A stretch of DNA of 64,000 nucleotides, taken from contig JBBDHG010000043.1 in assembly GCA_037951165.1 (NCBI GenBank), positions 2,168,501 to 2,232,500 on the forward strand, given 5' to 3'. The number at the start of each line of letters is the position of its first letter. Position 1 is the stretch's first letter. The position numbers were made by a program, and so were the translations under genes. Positions 29,011-41,400 of this stretch are shown piece by piece. This DNA comes from Lophius americanus (Eukaryota; Chordata; Actinopteri; Lophiiformes; Lophiidae). Under the pieces are notes generated by a model. That model worked only from the letters and a program-made list of their open reading frames with translations. It was not told where the DNA came from and did no database searches.

Positions 29011-32000
29011 GGGTTAACAATACTCATTATGTAAGAGAGTAAGTACTGTATAGATAATCTATGATCATTTCTCATATGTTGGTTGAACAGCAAGGTTTTT
29101 TGAAGATATCAGATTGAGGACATCGTCAGTGTGCCGGTGTTACGCCCCTCACATAAACGACCCTCTGTTGACCCCAACCCTCCCTCCACAGGGGAGGAGA
29201 GTCAGACGCGTAACCAGAACGCAGGACATCAGAGACCTGTTGGGTCTTGTCTTTACGTCGGTATGTAAGGAGGGAGGACAGAGGATCACAGTAAGGAGTG
29301 CGACTCACAGAGACCGTAAAACCAGAAGCTTGTCTTTTTTTCCATGCAGATTCTTAATGGCTCTCTCTCTTGTAGAAGATCTCCGTCTGTGGTGCTGAAA
29401 CGATGGTGCCGGCCATGAAGAAGGAGGAGGGGGCTGTCTGGATGGAACATAAAGAAGTGAAGAACCTATGTGAAGGACGAGGAGCTGGGAGCAGCAATGA
29501 GGTGGTGGGATCAAAGATCTCAGTAGGGATGCAAGGATGAATACCAGGATGAGTTCCCTCTGAAGCCGGGCGAACACTGTACGACTTTTTCCATTTCAAC
29601 TAACAATGTGCGAAGAAAACGTTTGCGGAGGCTCACGATTGTTGTGCTCACACGGTACGACCGCAGCTCCTCCTCCACCACCCGGCGCAGTTAGAAAGGA
29701 AGGTGCTGACGTCAGCCGTTGGAGTTCAGACCCTGTCAAGATTTCTTACACGCCAGAAAACCCTTCGATCATCTGACCGCTCCATATTACACATGGATGG
29801 ATACATAATTTATTAAATAAGACCATTTTTAAACAATTGTGACACCTCCCTTATCCGACCACTGGTAGAAAACCCAAGAGGAAACGGAATTCTAAGCCAA
29901 CATCTAAGGCGACCTTTATGGTGACCTTTGAGGAAGTCCTTCAAAAAACTTTCATTCGTCACGGGAGCTTCATTGTCACTTTATTGAAATCTTCCTGGTT
30001 TCATCCATCATCACCAGACTAACCCTCACGAAGAAAAAAAACATAATTCTAAGTCTGCGCTACATTGGAATGGAGACCTTTGGCTCCTCCCACTCCCCGT
30101 CTGACTCCATCTGATTAAAAAATGTGACCACTTTTCTTCGAAAAAAATAAAAAAATAAATAGACTGCTATCTCCACTGAAAGTGGATTAGGCCAGAGTTG
30201 AGGGTTTCACTTAGGCGACATCGGCAATGCATGCGTTTCTGCAAGGCGGGCGAATCTTTCCGTAACCACGTGATGTTTTTCTGCGTTCCTGAGATCACCT
30301 GATGGGCCGGACTCAATGCCAGGCTGTGTGCAAATCATAATCACGGAGGATTAACTCTGCTCCGATGAAAAGCATCCCTTTCCTTATTCCCCGGTTCTGT
30401 GTCGGCTGCTCCTTTGACCCACCTGGGCGTGGACACACACGGGCCTGTAGGAGCTCCTCCAGAGAGAGCTGAGGAACCACGCCACAAAATGTGGATATAC
30501 GACTCTTTTGTTTTTATTTCTTTCGTTTTCTTTTAATTCATGCGTTCTATTCTACTTAGACTCACATTTTTAATAATGTAAATTTCGATAAATAGCATTT
30601 GAAGCCAGAGATAGAACATGCCTGTTCTCCTTCTTATAGATCCCAGTTACTCTCACAAGCTTTTGATAACTGGTCCAGGGTGTATCTCACCTCTCACCAT
30701 TTAAATGTCAGCTGGGATTGGCTTTTTATCCTGTTCAGTGCTCAGACATTAGTGATGAATGAATATCCGTTCAGGTTTAGGTTCAGAGGCAGGAGGTTTG
30801 TGCGCTCTGATCGTTTTACGGTGAAGTTTAGATTCTCTATCGGATTGGTTGTTAGCAGTTTTGCCCCAATATGGATTAGAGGCATGGAAAAAAGTAAGAA
30901 TTTTTTTGTGGGAAGGAATTTTCTTGGTATAGGACTTAACTGTTTTAGGATTATATAAAAACAACTACTTAACTGATTTGTGTTAAACGTTGTGGTGGGG
31001 GGGCATGAACCAGAGCGACATTCTAGTTTTCTGTTTTCTAACCTTGTGTGCGCCTCAGCACACGGAGCAGTGATGCGTAATTCACCAGTGGAAGTTCATG
31101 AATCACTTGTCAGAGATTTAGTTTAAGAAGCAGACGGAAAGTAAATGTTCCTCCTGTGTGTGGTTCTGTTGGCAGGCAGGTATCAGGACTACAGTTTTTC
31201 CTTCCATCAAAAGACCCTATGAGCCCCAAATTCTGACGAAGCTCCTGCTCTAATGCAGATTGTATTATATAACCCACACCGACACTGGCTGATATCCCCC
31301 CTCTCTCTTTTGGGGGTCTTTTTCTCCTGCCACCAACTTTAACTCAGTCAACCGTCCATGTTATCCAACATTTACTTGTGTTTCAGGGATCTCCAGGAGG
31401 ACTGAAGGGTCGATTTTGCTTTTCTCTCTGTTTTGGTTTCCTCTCCTCTCAGCTTTGAGTTACTTTGTTGAATGTTGTTGGACTTAGTTGGGAACTACGT
31501 TTGATAAAAACCCTGCATGAATGAGATAAAGCGACCTTGAACGTGAACATGTGTAGGAGTAGACGCGTCTAGGAGTGAAGCAAGCGTCTGGAGGTTCACC
31601 TTCCTCATCCACACAGCAAATAACTGAGCAAAAGTTGATACAAACTATTGAAGCGTCTCTTGAAAGGAGCTGTATACGATTCACTTATAATAATGAACCC
31701 AGCAGAGTCTGTAGCGCAAAAAAACTCAATATTGATGATGATATGGATAATTTTAGTTATTATATTATTATTATATTTTGGTTTAGTTAGTTCTGTCCAT
31801 GTCCAAAAAAATAATAATCAGGCACTTGGAGCTTTGTTTCCCATCTGGCTGGTTTACACAGACTGAAATCATTTTTATTTTAGCAGCTAACATCATTTCA
31901 TTTTGGACGTCTGAAAATGCAAATGCTTCCAAAAGTTTGTTTTCAGATCCAAAATGTTGTTTTTCATGTAAATGAAAGGTCAATAACATAATAATCTGTG

Positions 32001-32014
32001 GAGTCCTGACCATC
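29011..32014. other. Gene-poor stretch
   Basis: No recognisable gene. The longest plus-strand frame (30599-30958, 119 aa) starts with ATG-less context and has no known motif. At 29570-29690 there is an interspersed-looking segment ('cgaacactgtacgac' and 'gctcacacggtacgac'), probably repeat-derived. A TATA-like TATTATATAACC near 31262 has no gene after it. Confidence 0.35.
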
Positions 32015-32240
32015 GCAGGGCTCCACAGATGACTGACACATTTAAAAAAGGACTTAAAACTTTCCTTTTTAGCAGAACCTATAACTGTAATTAACATTAA
32101 TGCTTTTGGTCACGTTTTTGTATAGTTATTATTTTATTTTTTTATTGATGCTTTTATCTGCGTTTGCTTTGTAGCACTTTGAGATTTGATCCAAATGTAA
32201 AGTGCATTATAAATTAAATGTATTATTATTATTATAATAG
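32015..32240 (+). mobile_element. Retroposon 3' tail ending in (ATT)n
   Basis: It repeats the order seen at 23540-23785: 'gggctccacagatgactgac', 'aaaaaaggacttaaaac', 'gatgcttttatctgcg', then 'gcactttgagatttgatcc' and an ATT tail. It is a second plus-strand copy of the same retroposon family. Confidence 0.72.
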
Positions 32241-32782
32241 TACGTGACATGATATCCACTAACAATCAAGGACCTGTACCTCCATCTGAGCAGGACGTCC
32301 GAAAGAATCACAGAAAATCCAAAACGATGGGAAAAGAAATAAGAAGAGATTAATATAAAACAGGGAAAACTGTTCATGGAAACAGAGGGAACATAAAGAA
32401 AAGCTGAGATCAACGTCTACAAAGAACCAGAAGGAGAAGAAACACAGACTCTGAACACGGGGCTGATGGGAAACAGGCGAAGAGCGAGCACAGACCAAAA
32501 CAATTAGCAATCTTAGTGGGGGGGCGGAAATAGAACGGAGGCAGGAAGTGTAAAATGAATTGTGTCACAGGGAAAATAACTATAAAGAAAAATCAGAAAA
32601 TAGTAAAAACAGAATTTAGTGACACATTGAAAAAAAAAAAGGATTTAATCCTCATGAGGAAAAGGTGACAGACAGGAAATATGTCTGGTGTGATTAACAT
32701 AAACATATCAACCTCAACCTGATTCCAAAATAGTTTACATGTGTAAAACATGATACTAAAACAAAGAAAATGTCTGACTTAG

Positions 32783-33100
32783 ACCAATCATCCACAACAT
32801 TATAACCACTGACAGTCAGTCAGAATTGCTCAGAGCCTCTCCGAAACTGTACATGTTGTTGGGAGCTTCCAGTTTCCAGAGGTTGGTATGTATTAAAATG
32901 GTCCAAGGAAGGATAACTGTTGAGCAGGATCATGAGCGCCAAAGGTTTTTTTGATGCACCTGAGGAGAAGGTCTGTGTTCTCCAGTCCCACAGAGGAGCC
33001 GCTGCTGAAAATGAAAACGTTTGTTTAAGGTGTCAGAAAACACAGAGCAGCACTGAGCAGGTTTGGTGATAAATGGTTCTAATGTTATGGCTGATCATTT
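32783..33100 (+). mobile_element. Decayed, internally deleted Tc1-like transposon (copy 1)
   Basis: The left end CAATCATCCACAACATTATAACCA and the right end TGGTTCTAATGTTATGGCTGATCA are imperfect inverted repeats of each other, split here by substitutions. The inside still shows the phrase 'atggtccaaggaaggataac' and 'ggatcatgagcgcc', typical of the transposase region of a common fish Tc1-like element. Most of the body is missing and no reading frame survives. Confidence 0.7.
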
Positions 33101-33277
33101 TTCAAAGAGCATATTACCAGACCTGGGAAACCCTTTATAAAAATAAAAAAAAGTTGGTAAACAAAATTCCATTTCATGTCACTGCATTTTGATTTTATTA
33201 ATATTTCACGTGGTCTCCTTTTTTTTTCTAATCTGGTTTGTATTAAAATGAAAATAGCCCTTTTGTCCATCTAATTG

Positions 33278-33345
33278 TACAGCCAATGCTAGCTGGGACA
33301 GTCTGCGACCCTGAACAGGACAAGTGGTCACGGATAACGAAAGAA
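33278..33345 (+). repeat. Fragment of a common fish retroposon 3' region
   Basis: GCTAGCTGGGACAG followed by GCGACCCTGAACAGGACAAG matches the very widespread fish motif 'gctgggataggctccagc..gaccctgaacaggataagcgg'. The copy is short and has an internal deletion. Confidence 0.55.
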
Positions 33346-35840
33346 CGAGTCGCAGCTTTTAGATATTCTGTTTTTTTTTTAACCAAAATATATTTTCCAT
33401 TTTATCTTATTTATCCAAGAAAATCCCAGAAAAAAATGTTATCTCGAGGAAAATCTTTGACCCACTTGTTTTCCATTGCACTTGCTCTACGGTGGCGCTC
33501 TGCAGGGACGGGAGTCTTTAAACGCCAAAGATAGAAAAGGCCACATCCGCATAATTATAGAGCAGCGTGGGTGTTTCCAGACGGACTAACAAAAATATCT
33601 CTTCTTTCTTGTTTTCTCCACTCAACAGTTTTGTGTTGTCTTACTGGTAGCCCGCTGATGGTAAGGTGAGTTTACTAACATCTGATGTTCTGTAACACTC
33701 GCATCTTCTGAGCAGGTCTCAGCTGTTCCGCTCTACATGTGATGCTTGACTCTGATGAAGGTCAGGTTACAAGATCCCGCAGCAGTTTGTGACTGTACTG
33801 GTTTTACCGGGCAGCAGGGACGGTCCACAGGCTAAGAGACATCGTGGAACCGAGGGGGGGGGGGGAGGCATCTCTGATGTATATAAATAAACAAGATATA
33901 AGAAAAATGGTAGGTCAAATGTGGATATTAACTTATGAAACCAATAAGTGCAGAAATTAGACACAAGCTAGGGTGAAGGTTAACTTTAGTTATAGTAAAA
34001 TTCAAACACACTTGAAACCATGACTAATTGTCCCCAAAAGATCCGCCTAATGTTACGTTACTAAAACTGAAGGTTCATCACCAATAAATGCAGACAAACG
34101 ACAATTTGACTGATTTTATTTGAAAGTTTTGTGTCTGTGAATCAATATCGTTTGGATGCCGACACACTGACAGCCCAAATAAAATGCATTGAATAATAAT
34201 GTAAGACAGAAATGCAGCATCATCTTACAGGATATAATTGGTTTGTTTCTCTGGCGTTGTAAAATGATCATAAAAGTATTTGTTAACGACATATAAACAA
34301 TATACAAACAAAGAAAGAACACACAGTTTACACTTGTACACAATAGCACACAATATCTAAAACAATCATAGAAAACAAACAGGAAGTTGATGATTCAGAG
34401 CAACTTTCCGGTCTGTGCTGCTCACTGGAACAAGTTTGGATGTGACAGAAGAGTATCTATTAGAGAAATCTCTGTAAACAAATCGGCGTTGTCGCGACAA
34501 CTCAGCATGTTTGTCGCAGGGGGTGTGCATAAGGTTTTACGGCAGCAAATGTTTCGAGGCCTTGTCTCTCGCGACTTGTAGTCCGAGCAGACAGCAGCAG
34601 AACGAGATCAGATGAGATCCAGAGCTGAAAATGAAGATGAAGGCCTTAAGGCCTCTGTTACGCTCCATGTCCAGAATAAAACCAGCAGTTAAACATTATC
34701 TTCACACGACGGCCGGATTCCAAACGGACAACTTTCCCAGCATGTCAGGATACATAGTTGAAAACCTTATAACTGCCCTATATCTGCAGCCTCTGGCCTG
34801 ATCATGGCATTATAAGAGATAATTAAAGTTAAAAGAAAGGGACTTTGGGATAAAATACCGCCAAAATGAAGAGGTAGAATCTTCCATCTGGTGTGAGACG
34901 CCGGCTCAGCACAGCTGCATGTGATCAGGAATCCCGTTTATGTTACTTTCCAGAGGAAGTCTGCATGCATGACATGTACAGAGAGATTCTTCCTCTGTTG
35001 GGCTTTATCGGATTTTTTCCCCCTCCTAGAAGTAAAACAAGGGAGAATTCTACGATTTCAGTCTGCTGGACCCGCTGACTCTGCAAGCAGCAGCAAACAT
35101 CCTGAGAAAAGGGGTAATCATTCAAATTAAAAGTTAAAAAAGGAGTATTAGAGAGGTGACATTAAGGCACGTTCTGTGCGGTGAGAGCTGCAGTGACACG
35201 ACTGATCCAGTAGGGCAGCACACTTACGAACAAAACGATAACCCAGAATCTTCTGATCGCAATTACTTTTCACGATTAACCCTTGATTTAAAGAAGGGTC
35301 CGACTCATTCACGTACGGCGCAGAAGTTCCCTCTGTCTGTCGGTCGGTGGTAGTAGCGGTGGTAGTGTTATTACTCGACAGCTCTTTCCACTCTCACTTT
35401 AGCCCAGGTGATAAAACATCGCGAGGGATCATAAACCGCCTTTCCAGTGTAGGGACCATTTTGCGAAACCTACATTACTCGCGCTGACATCGGACACAAA
35501 CTTTGGCCGGATGGAACTCAACTTCATCGGTGATTTCAGCGTCTTTGTGACTTTGAAGGAAGCGTTGAACGACTGTAGGAAGGTTTTTTTTTCTAGGATT
35601 TAATAAATTTGTTAATCAGAACTTTGTGGTGTAAATGAATGAAAGAAAAAAGTCCAAGTAGAAGAGGTTAGTGTGTCTCTAAAGCTCTCTTCAGCCCTAA
35701 ATCAGAGTAAAAGTAAGTAGTATAGTATTAATACCCTGAATGTTAATGCTGGTCTGCTGGAAGCGGGATGTGGTTGGCCGGGTAGTGGCTTTTCGGAGCT
35801 CTTGATTTGCTTTGCAGCAGAGACCTGCATGTGCAGGATG
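33346..35840. other. Gene-poor stretch before the rapunzel-like gene
   Basis: No gene is recognised. Items noted: a G run at 33857-33868 and an AATAAA on the minus strand near 34112-34120 that could serve as a distal signal for the rapunzel-like gene. Around 34480-34570 there are repeated GTCGC/GCGAC words, including the palindrome TTGTCGCGACAA. Confidence 0.35.
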
Positions 35841-35846
35841 CGCATG

Positions 35847-35852
35847 TTTAAT
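35847..35852 (-). terminator. Possible polyadenylation signal of the 391-aa rapunzel-like gene
   Basis: ATTAAA on the minus strand (TTTAAT on plus) lies about 135 nt after the stop codon. It is the common variant signal; a canonical AATAAA is much further away. Confidence 0.35.
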
Positions 35853-35985
35853 ATCAAAACCGCTCGACTCGTGTTCATATAATTGTAGGAAGGCAAAATC
35901 TGGATTAATTGAGAAGCCCTGCTATGAAGTAGCCTTCAAATACGGTACAAAATCACTTTGGAGGTTTTTTTTTAGTGTCTCGTCT

Positions 35986-37161
35986 TCAAGCCGAGTGAGC
36001 GCAGATGTAGAGGTTTTTGTGCTCCTCCCAGAAGTGGAGCTCATCTCTGAAGGTACAGGAGCAGACGAGGTCTTTGCTGGTTTTGATCGTGTGGACCACG
36101 CAGTCGCCGGGCATCTTCTCAAAGAGGAACTTCGCTAAAGCCACCACAGAGATCTTCTTCTGACTTTGCAGGAGCTGCTGGATGTAGTTCTTGTCCACGG
36201 GCTCGGGGGAGGAGCTGTAGGAGACGCAGACGTTGAGTTTCTCATCTGATGAAGGGACCCGGAAGTGACTTTTGCCTGTAGGCTGGTGATAATCTTTCTT
36301 GTTGGCAAAAATCCCTGTGGGTGCTCTGAATATCCTCACGGACCAGCCCACCCAGTCGTACTTCTTCTTCAGCTTCTCTATGATGGCGTCGGCCAGCTGC
36401 TGGTTGGTGAGGTGCGACTGGTCTCTCACAATTTGGCGGGAATCCAGCTCGGCTTGTTTGGGGAAGCTGACGATGCAGTCTTCGATGACGGCGTTCATTT
36501 TTTCCTGCACAACCTTCATCTTCTCGCCCCAGGCCTTCAGAAGATCCTCCTCCTCCTCATATCCCTTCAGAGCAGCGTGGCCCAACACGGCGATGATCCC
36601 GATACAGAAGAGCTTCTTCAGCCTGGCACAGAAGTCCTCCACCGGTCTGCGACTCTTCGCCTCGTAGTTCAAGGTGATCTCAAGTACAGATTCCCCGGAG
36701 AAGGTTTCTCCCGTCACGGCGTTGTAGAGGGTGATGAGGTTTTTTTCACCTCCAGTCTTGGCAAAATGCTCCATGAAAAGCTTCTTCTTGACCTCCCGGA
36801 ATTTGGGTTTGGCATTGAGGATGTCCATGTACTTCCTAAACTGGTTGTTGATGTTCTCCTCCAGCGGGAAATACACGGTGTCCAGCCCGCTCTTCTTGAT
36901 CTCCTCGTTGATCCTCTGAACCTCCTCCGACACCGCCTCCAGACGATTTCGCACCGTCTGAAACTGCTCCTTCATGAACACAGCCTCTTTGCTTTCAACA
37001 TTGTCCAGAGCATGTTTAACGAGCGGAGCTGCGATGGAGAAAATAGGGAAAAGGTCACCGGCGATACTGGCCATCACCTCAGCTCCTTGTTCAAACACCT
37101 CCATCACAGTCTCCACCAAGTCCTTCTTCTCTGCCAGAAGCATCTGTAGCTGGTTTGCCAT
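35986..37161 (-). CDS. Rapunzel-like protein 1 (391 aa)
   Basis: A single uninterrupted coding exon, read right to left, gives 391 aa. It belongs to the fish rapunzel (rpz/rpz2-5) family, proteins with no assigned biochemical activity; the founding zebrafish gene was found through a fin and bone overgrowth mutant. Visible layout: helical N-terminal half with heptad-like stretches (about 1-130) containing SKEAVFMKEQF (57-67); NAVTGE (147-152); VEDFCARLKKLF leading into a hydrophobic helix at about 183-198 (LFCIGIIAVLGHAAL); a second amphipathic helix (about 203-240); KKYDWVGWSVR (266-276); and a C-terminal domain ending HKNLYICAH. The start MANQL at 37161 is chosen because a splice acceptor (TTCCTAG on minus) lies at 37187-37190, so 16 upstream in-frame codons are intronic. 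Closest in the window to the 404-aa paralog at 62-63.5 kb. Confidence 0.9.
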   Translation of the reverse strand: MANQLQMLLAEKKDLVETVMEVFEQGAEVMASIAGDLFPIFSIAAPLVKHALDNVESKEAVFMKEQFQTVRNRLEAVSEEVQRINEEIKKSGLDTVYFPLEENINNQFRKYMDILNAKPKFREVKKKLFMEHFAKTGGEKNLITLYNAVTGETFSGESVLEITLNYEAKSRRPVEDFCARLKKLFCIGIIAVLGHAALKGYEEEEDLLKAWGEKMKVVQEKMNAVIEDCIVSFPKQAELDSRQIVRDQSHLTNQQLADAIIEKLKKKYDWVGWSVRIFRAPTGIFANKKDYHQPTGKSHFRVPSSDEKLNVCVSYSSSPEPVDKNYIQQLLQSQKKISVVALAKFLFEKMPGDCVVHTIKTSKDLVCSCTFRDELHFWEEHKNLYICAHSA

Positions 37162-37302
37162 CCTCACCGATGTCTTTCGGACTGTTCTAGGAAGGAGGAA
37201 TAACAGCATAGGTAGAAGAAGTCAGAATCGTTTCTATTACAAGTTCTACGCGTCAGGAGAAACCAGCTTTAAAATGTTACTCGTGTTTCTTGATTTACTT
37301 AC

Positions 37303-37400
37303 AGTTTTGTTTCGGTGCTCTTGGGCCGCGGCCTGCTGGCTTCCTCCTCTTACAACACAGCAAAAACTGATAAGGAGAGAGAGAAGGAGCAAAGTGAGCG
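37303..37400 (-). promoter_or_regulatory. Candidate non-coding first exon and promoter side of rapunzel-like 1
   Basis: On the minus strand a donor (CT then GTAAGT) begins at 37302, and the acceptor ends at 37187, defining a 116-nt intron in the 5' UTR. Upstream (towards higher coordinates) are a GGGCGTGGC box (37417-37425) and a consensus AP-1 site TGACTCA (37435-37441). The right edge of the exon is a guess. Confidence 0.45.
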
Positions 37401-37434
37401 TCGGCGCTGGCTGTTAGCCACGCCCAGTGAGTAA

Positions 37435-37441
37435 TGAGTCA
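37435..37441 (-). promoter_or_regulatory. AP-1 consensus site upstream of rapunzel-like 1
   Basis: TGACTCA/TGAGTCA is a perfect AP-1 (Fos/Jun) consensus, next to a KLF/Sp-type GGGCGTGGC box and a TTTGCAT octamer-like word. Position relative to the candidate first exon fits a promoter, but a 7-bp word can occur by chance. Confidence 0.35.
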
Positions 37442-37743
37442 ATAATGCAAAGAGTGTTCAGCCGTGGCTGAGAGCCGGGACTGGTTTACGTGGAATCTGT
37501 GTGTTTCCTGTAGGATGATAAACAGATAGATTATATTCTAAAGCTGTCCTCCCCAACAGCAGAGGTATGTCCCAGAAAAGTCCCCAATCCCCTGCATTGT
37601 ACAAGTATTCCCCCTGATTGAAGGCCACACATTAAATGTGACTCGTTAATAATCTCAACATAACTATTTGTATGAAGTCAGCTATTTGCTGTAAGTGAAG
37701 GTCTGATAGTTATCCTCAATATTGATTCACTATTTTTTGTATT

Positions 37744-37825
37744 GTAATAATAATAATAATAATAATAATAATACATTTAGTTTATAATGCACTTTACATT
37801 TGGATCAAATCTCAAAGTGCTATGT
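37744..37825 (-). mobile_element. Retroposon 3' tail, antisense copy with (AAT)n
   Basis: An AAT run is followed by 'tataatgcactttacattt' and 'ggatcaaatctcaaagtgct', the reverse complement of the tail at 32170-32236. Confidence 0.65.
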
Positions 37826-38164
37826 CATTTTTTTCACATTTCAGATTTTCTTCTGTCAATTTATACGAGCTAAATTTAGACACACTTGGACTTTGATCCT
37901 TAACAGTAAAAAAATATTTTTGCAAAAAACAAAAAAAAATAATGAATTGAAATATGAACTATTACAGCAATGTATGGAAAAAAACAAATTAGACTTGTTC
38001 TACCACCTCCTGGGGCAATTCATGAGGTAAATTTGGATTCAATCAGTTATGTTCGAAAACAGCATTTTGTGAAAAAGTATGATGATGATGATGATGTCCA
38101 ATATAAATCTCTTCAATAGGATTCAACGGCACTAATTTCGACTAAATAAGACCACAATAGACCA

Positions 38165-38440
38165 CACAAAAAAAGAAAGTTCCCCCTAGTGGTGGTAATA
38201 TGCACCTGACCTTTCCCAAAATGAATCCAGTTCTGCCTCGCACTAAAGTCTATGTGGGTATAAAGTTTGAAAATAACCCATAAAATAGTTTTTGAGTTAT
38301 ACCATTAACAATAAGACTCAAAAGTGGAAATAACGCACGCAGATACGGCAGCGGTGATGAGGAGTCCATCAAATAATAATAAAAATACATTTTATTTATA
38401 ACGCACTTTACATTTGGATCAAATCTCAACGTGCTAAAAC
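38165..38440 (-). mobile_element. Two repeat fragments: dispersed repeat copy and retroposon tail
   Basis: 38165-38310 repeats the order of 3850-4030 ('gttccccctagtg', 'gacctttcccaaaatg', 'ccagttctgcctcgcacta'). 38370-38440 is another antisense copy of the ATT-tailed retroposon ('ataacgcactttacatttgg', 'atcaaatctcaacgtgct'). Confidence 0.6.
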
Positions 38441-41400
38441 ATCCCAGAATTTCCGTGCGTGTAATAAGAACGGCCGACGAGAGTCGTGTCGTGTCGTGTT
38501 ACAGGTTTGCCTGCGTAGTGCTATAATGAGTCGCTCACTTGAGAAACGTTTCTCTTTACTTTTTGCTTCAATTCTCTGTCTTCTTTCTTTTTTAACAATG
38601 TATGATGATATAACATATTTATTTTAACGGTTGCCCACTGTAAACTGGCGTAGGACTACAGCTGCCAAATAACTGTTAATCCTACAGTCTATTAACGGGG
38701 ACTGTCCACTGCAGCAAAAAAACAATAAACAAACAAACAGTTAGGCTGCCATTGGTTTGTTTGGTGTGAATCGACAAAAGTGGCGCAGAGAAGCGTTTTG
38801 GTTGCGGTGATATTGCTCGATCTCTGGGCTTAGAAGAAATGTCTGTTGATCATAGCTTCATATATTTCGGAGACAGTCATGAGAGCGGTGTCCATTATTT
38901 CTGCTAGAGAGAAGAAACGTATCAAAACCTTATTTTTGTCCCACAGCATTCCAATTTGACAGAGACTGAAGAGTTGTGTATGAGGTCATAGAAGCCCCTG
39001 AATATGTATCAACCCAGGAGGGTCTTCAGATGAGGACTGACACGGATGAGAGATCTAAGAACATCTACTTTAAACTGACCTTCAGTTCGCCTGGAAGGTC
39101 AGTTTAGATTGTTGGCATTGGCACCCATATAATCGTCCAAAAAACACGAAAGCAAATACTCGACACGTGGTTTAAAGGAACTCATTTCCTGTCCTGCACG
39201 TTAAAAACACAGAAAAAACGTGGATTTGGAAACTCTAACACAAACGACTCCTCCCAAAAGGCAGAGAAACTGAACAAACAAGCTGTGAGAGCAGATTTCT
39301 CAGACATGTTCAGACAAGTCCTTTCACAAAAGTAGAAATACGACGTGTGGGTGGAAAATTCAATTCTGGTACATGATGATGATGATGATGATGATTGCGT
39401 GGCACGTGTGTGTAGACTGTGTTGGTTATGAGCGCTTTGCTCCCTCGGCCGACCTGCCGGTGCCGGAGCAGAGGAGGCGTGGGAAGTGATTAAGTGGAAG
39501 AGGTTAAACTTGCTGGGCAAGGGTGCGTTTTTCTAGTGGAACTCAGCAAGTTACCACGGCAACAAGACAACGGAAAAATAATCGGCCGGCTCTCTGCTGA
39601 GGTCTGCCCTGTGGGGCGAATCCAGCAGGAGTGCAGACGACTGCAGTGAGGAGAAGATGGCTCCCATCTATCAGACTGATGCGTCACACACCTCCGCAGC
39701 GGTCGGAACCCGCCACACACTAGAAAGATGGCTGCCCCGGTGATCAAGAGTCTAGTGTGGACTCTCAGAACCGGGCAAAGGGCACGCCTCTCATAAATGA
39801 GAGGAATAGTTTGAGTGTGTGAAGAATAGATCGAAGCACGTAACTGTGTGTACACACTAAAAGAATAAATGTCAAAATTGCAAAACTGGAACTGCATTAA
39901 TTACCTCAGGTGAGAAGGTTGTGTTTTTCTCTGTCCGGAAAAGGTAATTCTGTTTTTTGGGCCCAACAATCCGCTACATTTTAGCGTCGATTTGGATGCG
40001 GGTAGTTCCAACCTTTTAGCTCCTGTGGCGCCTACAGCACTCGGAAACATACAGTATGAAACGATGACATCACCATAAGATCTCGCACACTTCAAAGTCC
40101 GATCTGGATCAAAGTTATATTCCAGATCCAGCAATGGAAATGGTTTCATTTACAGGGATCTTTGATCAAGGAAAATTCACTACATTGAGAGAATACATAA
40201 TAATGCTACGGATTTGTAACCGAGATCCAAACGCTGAAACTGCGTTGATTCAGTTTTCTTGTCAGATTTGATACATTGAGAAACTTAATAATTAATAAAA
40301 CTGCCATTAGTGGCCTAGTGTTATATATTGTAAACTGACCTTCTGAGCAATATCCCTCTAATATAATTTAATGATCAAACTAAAACTACAATGAGTTACA
40401 TTTGAAGCCAAGTATCATAAAATATATATCGGAAAAAGTTGAATAGGTGTAAAACAGGAGTTGCACCTGAATTTCACTTTTAATGTATTTTCCGGTAATT
40501 TATACTACATTATAATTATTTGAAGGCATATTTGATATTGAAATATGAAAAATTGAAATAAATAAATAAAAATGTATGAACTTGAGGTAGATATCATATA
40601 TTAGATTTTTTGGTTAGTATATTTTATAACCTGCTTTTAACACTTCATGAATCTAAGTGAAACCCATCCTGTACAAAGTGTCATCTTCTCCAAGAAGACC
40701 CAGCGTGTCTGTGGAACAGCTCAGTGATTCATTGTAGGTGTCAGAACCTCTTCTAGAGTAAAACATGAGGAGACCCTCTGACAGCTGACCACTGAGAGAA
40801 GAACTCATCTCTGTTAATGCGTCCTCCTAATGGACGCTGTATTGATCAGTCCCTGCTGTTAGAGCTCTAATTGTATCACTTTACAGCAGGAGGACAGACA
40901 AACAAAACAAAACAAACATCGCAGCTTAACACCAAACCATGTCTTTACAATGTATTTATTATACGGTGAAATGGCCCTTTAAAAACTTTGCCACTTCCTG
41001 GAAAAAAAAAGTGTGTCAGATCTGGCAACCAACGCCCATAAAAGTCCGCATTTAGTTTAAAGTTGATCCAAAATGTGCAGAATCGACTAACGATCCACTT
41101 CACTTTAGAAAACGACGCTGTAAAATAACATACTTTGGCGCATTTCTGCGTATTTTAACCTCTTTATCCAGCAGCGCGCTGCGTCTCAAGAGGAAAAAAA
41201 AAAAAAAAAAAAGGCACCATAATGTAATGAAAGTTTGATCGATTCATTCTGATCGATTACTTCCTATGAGAGTATTCGATTACAATCAGTCAACCCTAAA
41301 TGCATGTTTACGATAAAGCATTGAACGCAGAAAGACACTCACCTCAAAAAGTTTGCGGAAGAAAAACACAAACCACCTCCAGACGGTTTGCCTCTGCTGG

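Noticed and set aside
30599..30958. 119-aa plus-strand open frame
   Set aside because: No recognisable motif, AT-rich, no splice or promoter support. It may be repeat-derived, but I could not match it.
36265..37149. 294-aa open frame antisense to rapunzel-like 1
   Set aside because: It lies wholly opposite a well supported coding exon. Its length follows from the GC-rich, codon-biased sense strand; no domain or splice signal supports it. The same holds for 62412-62771 and 63098-63526 opposite rapunzel-like 3.
37162..37209. 16 extra N-terminal codons on rapunzel-like 1
   Set aside because: A strong acceptor lies between them and the MANQL start, so they are mostly intronic.
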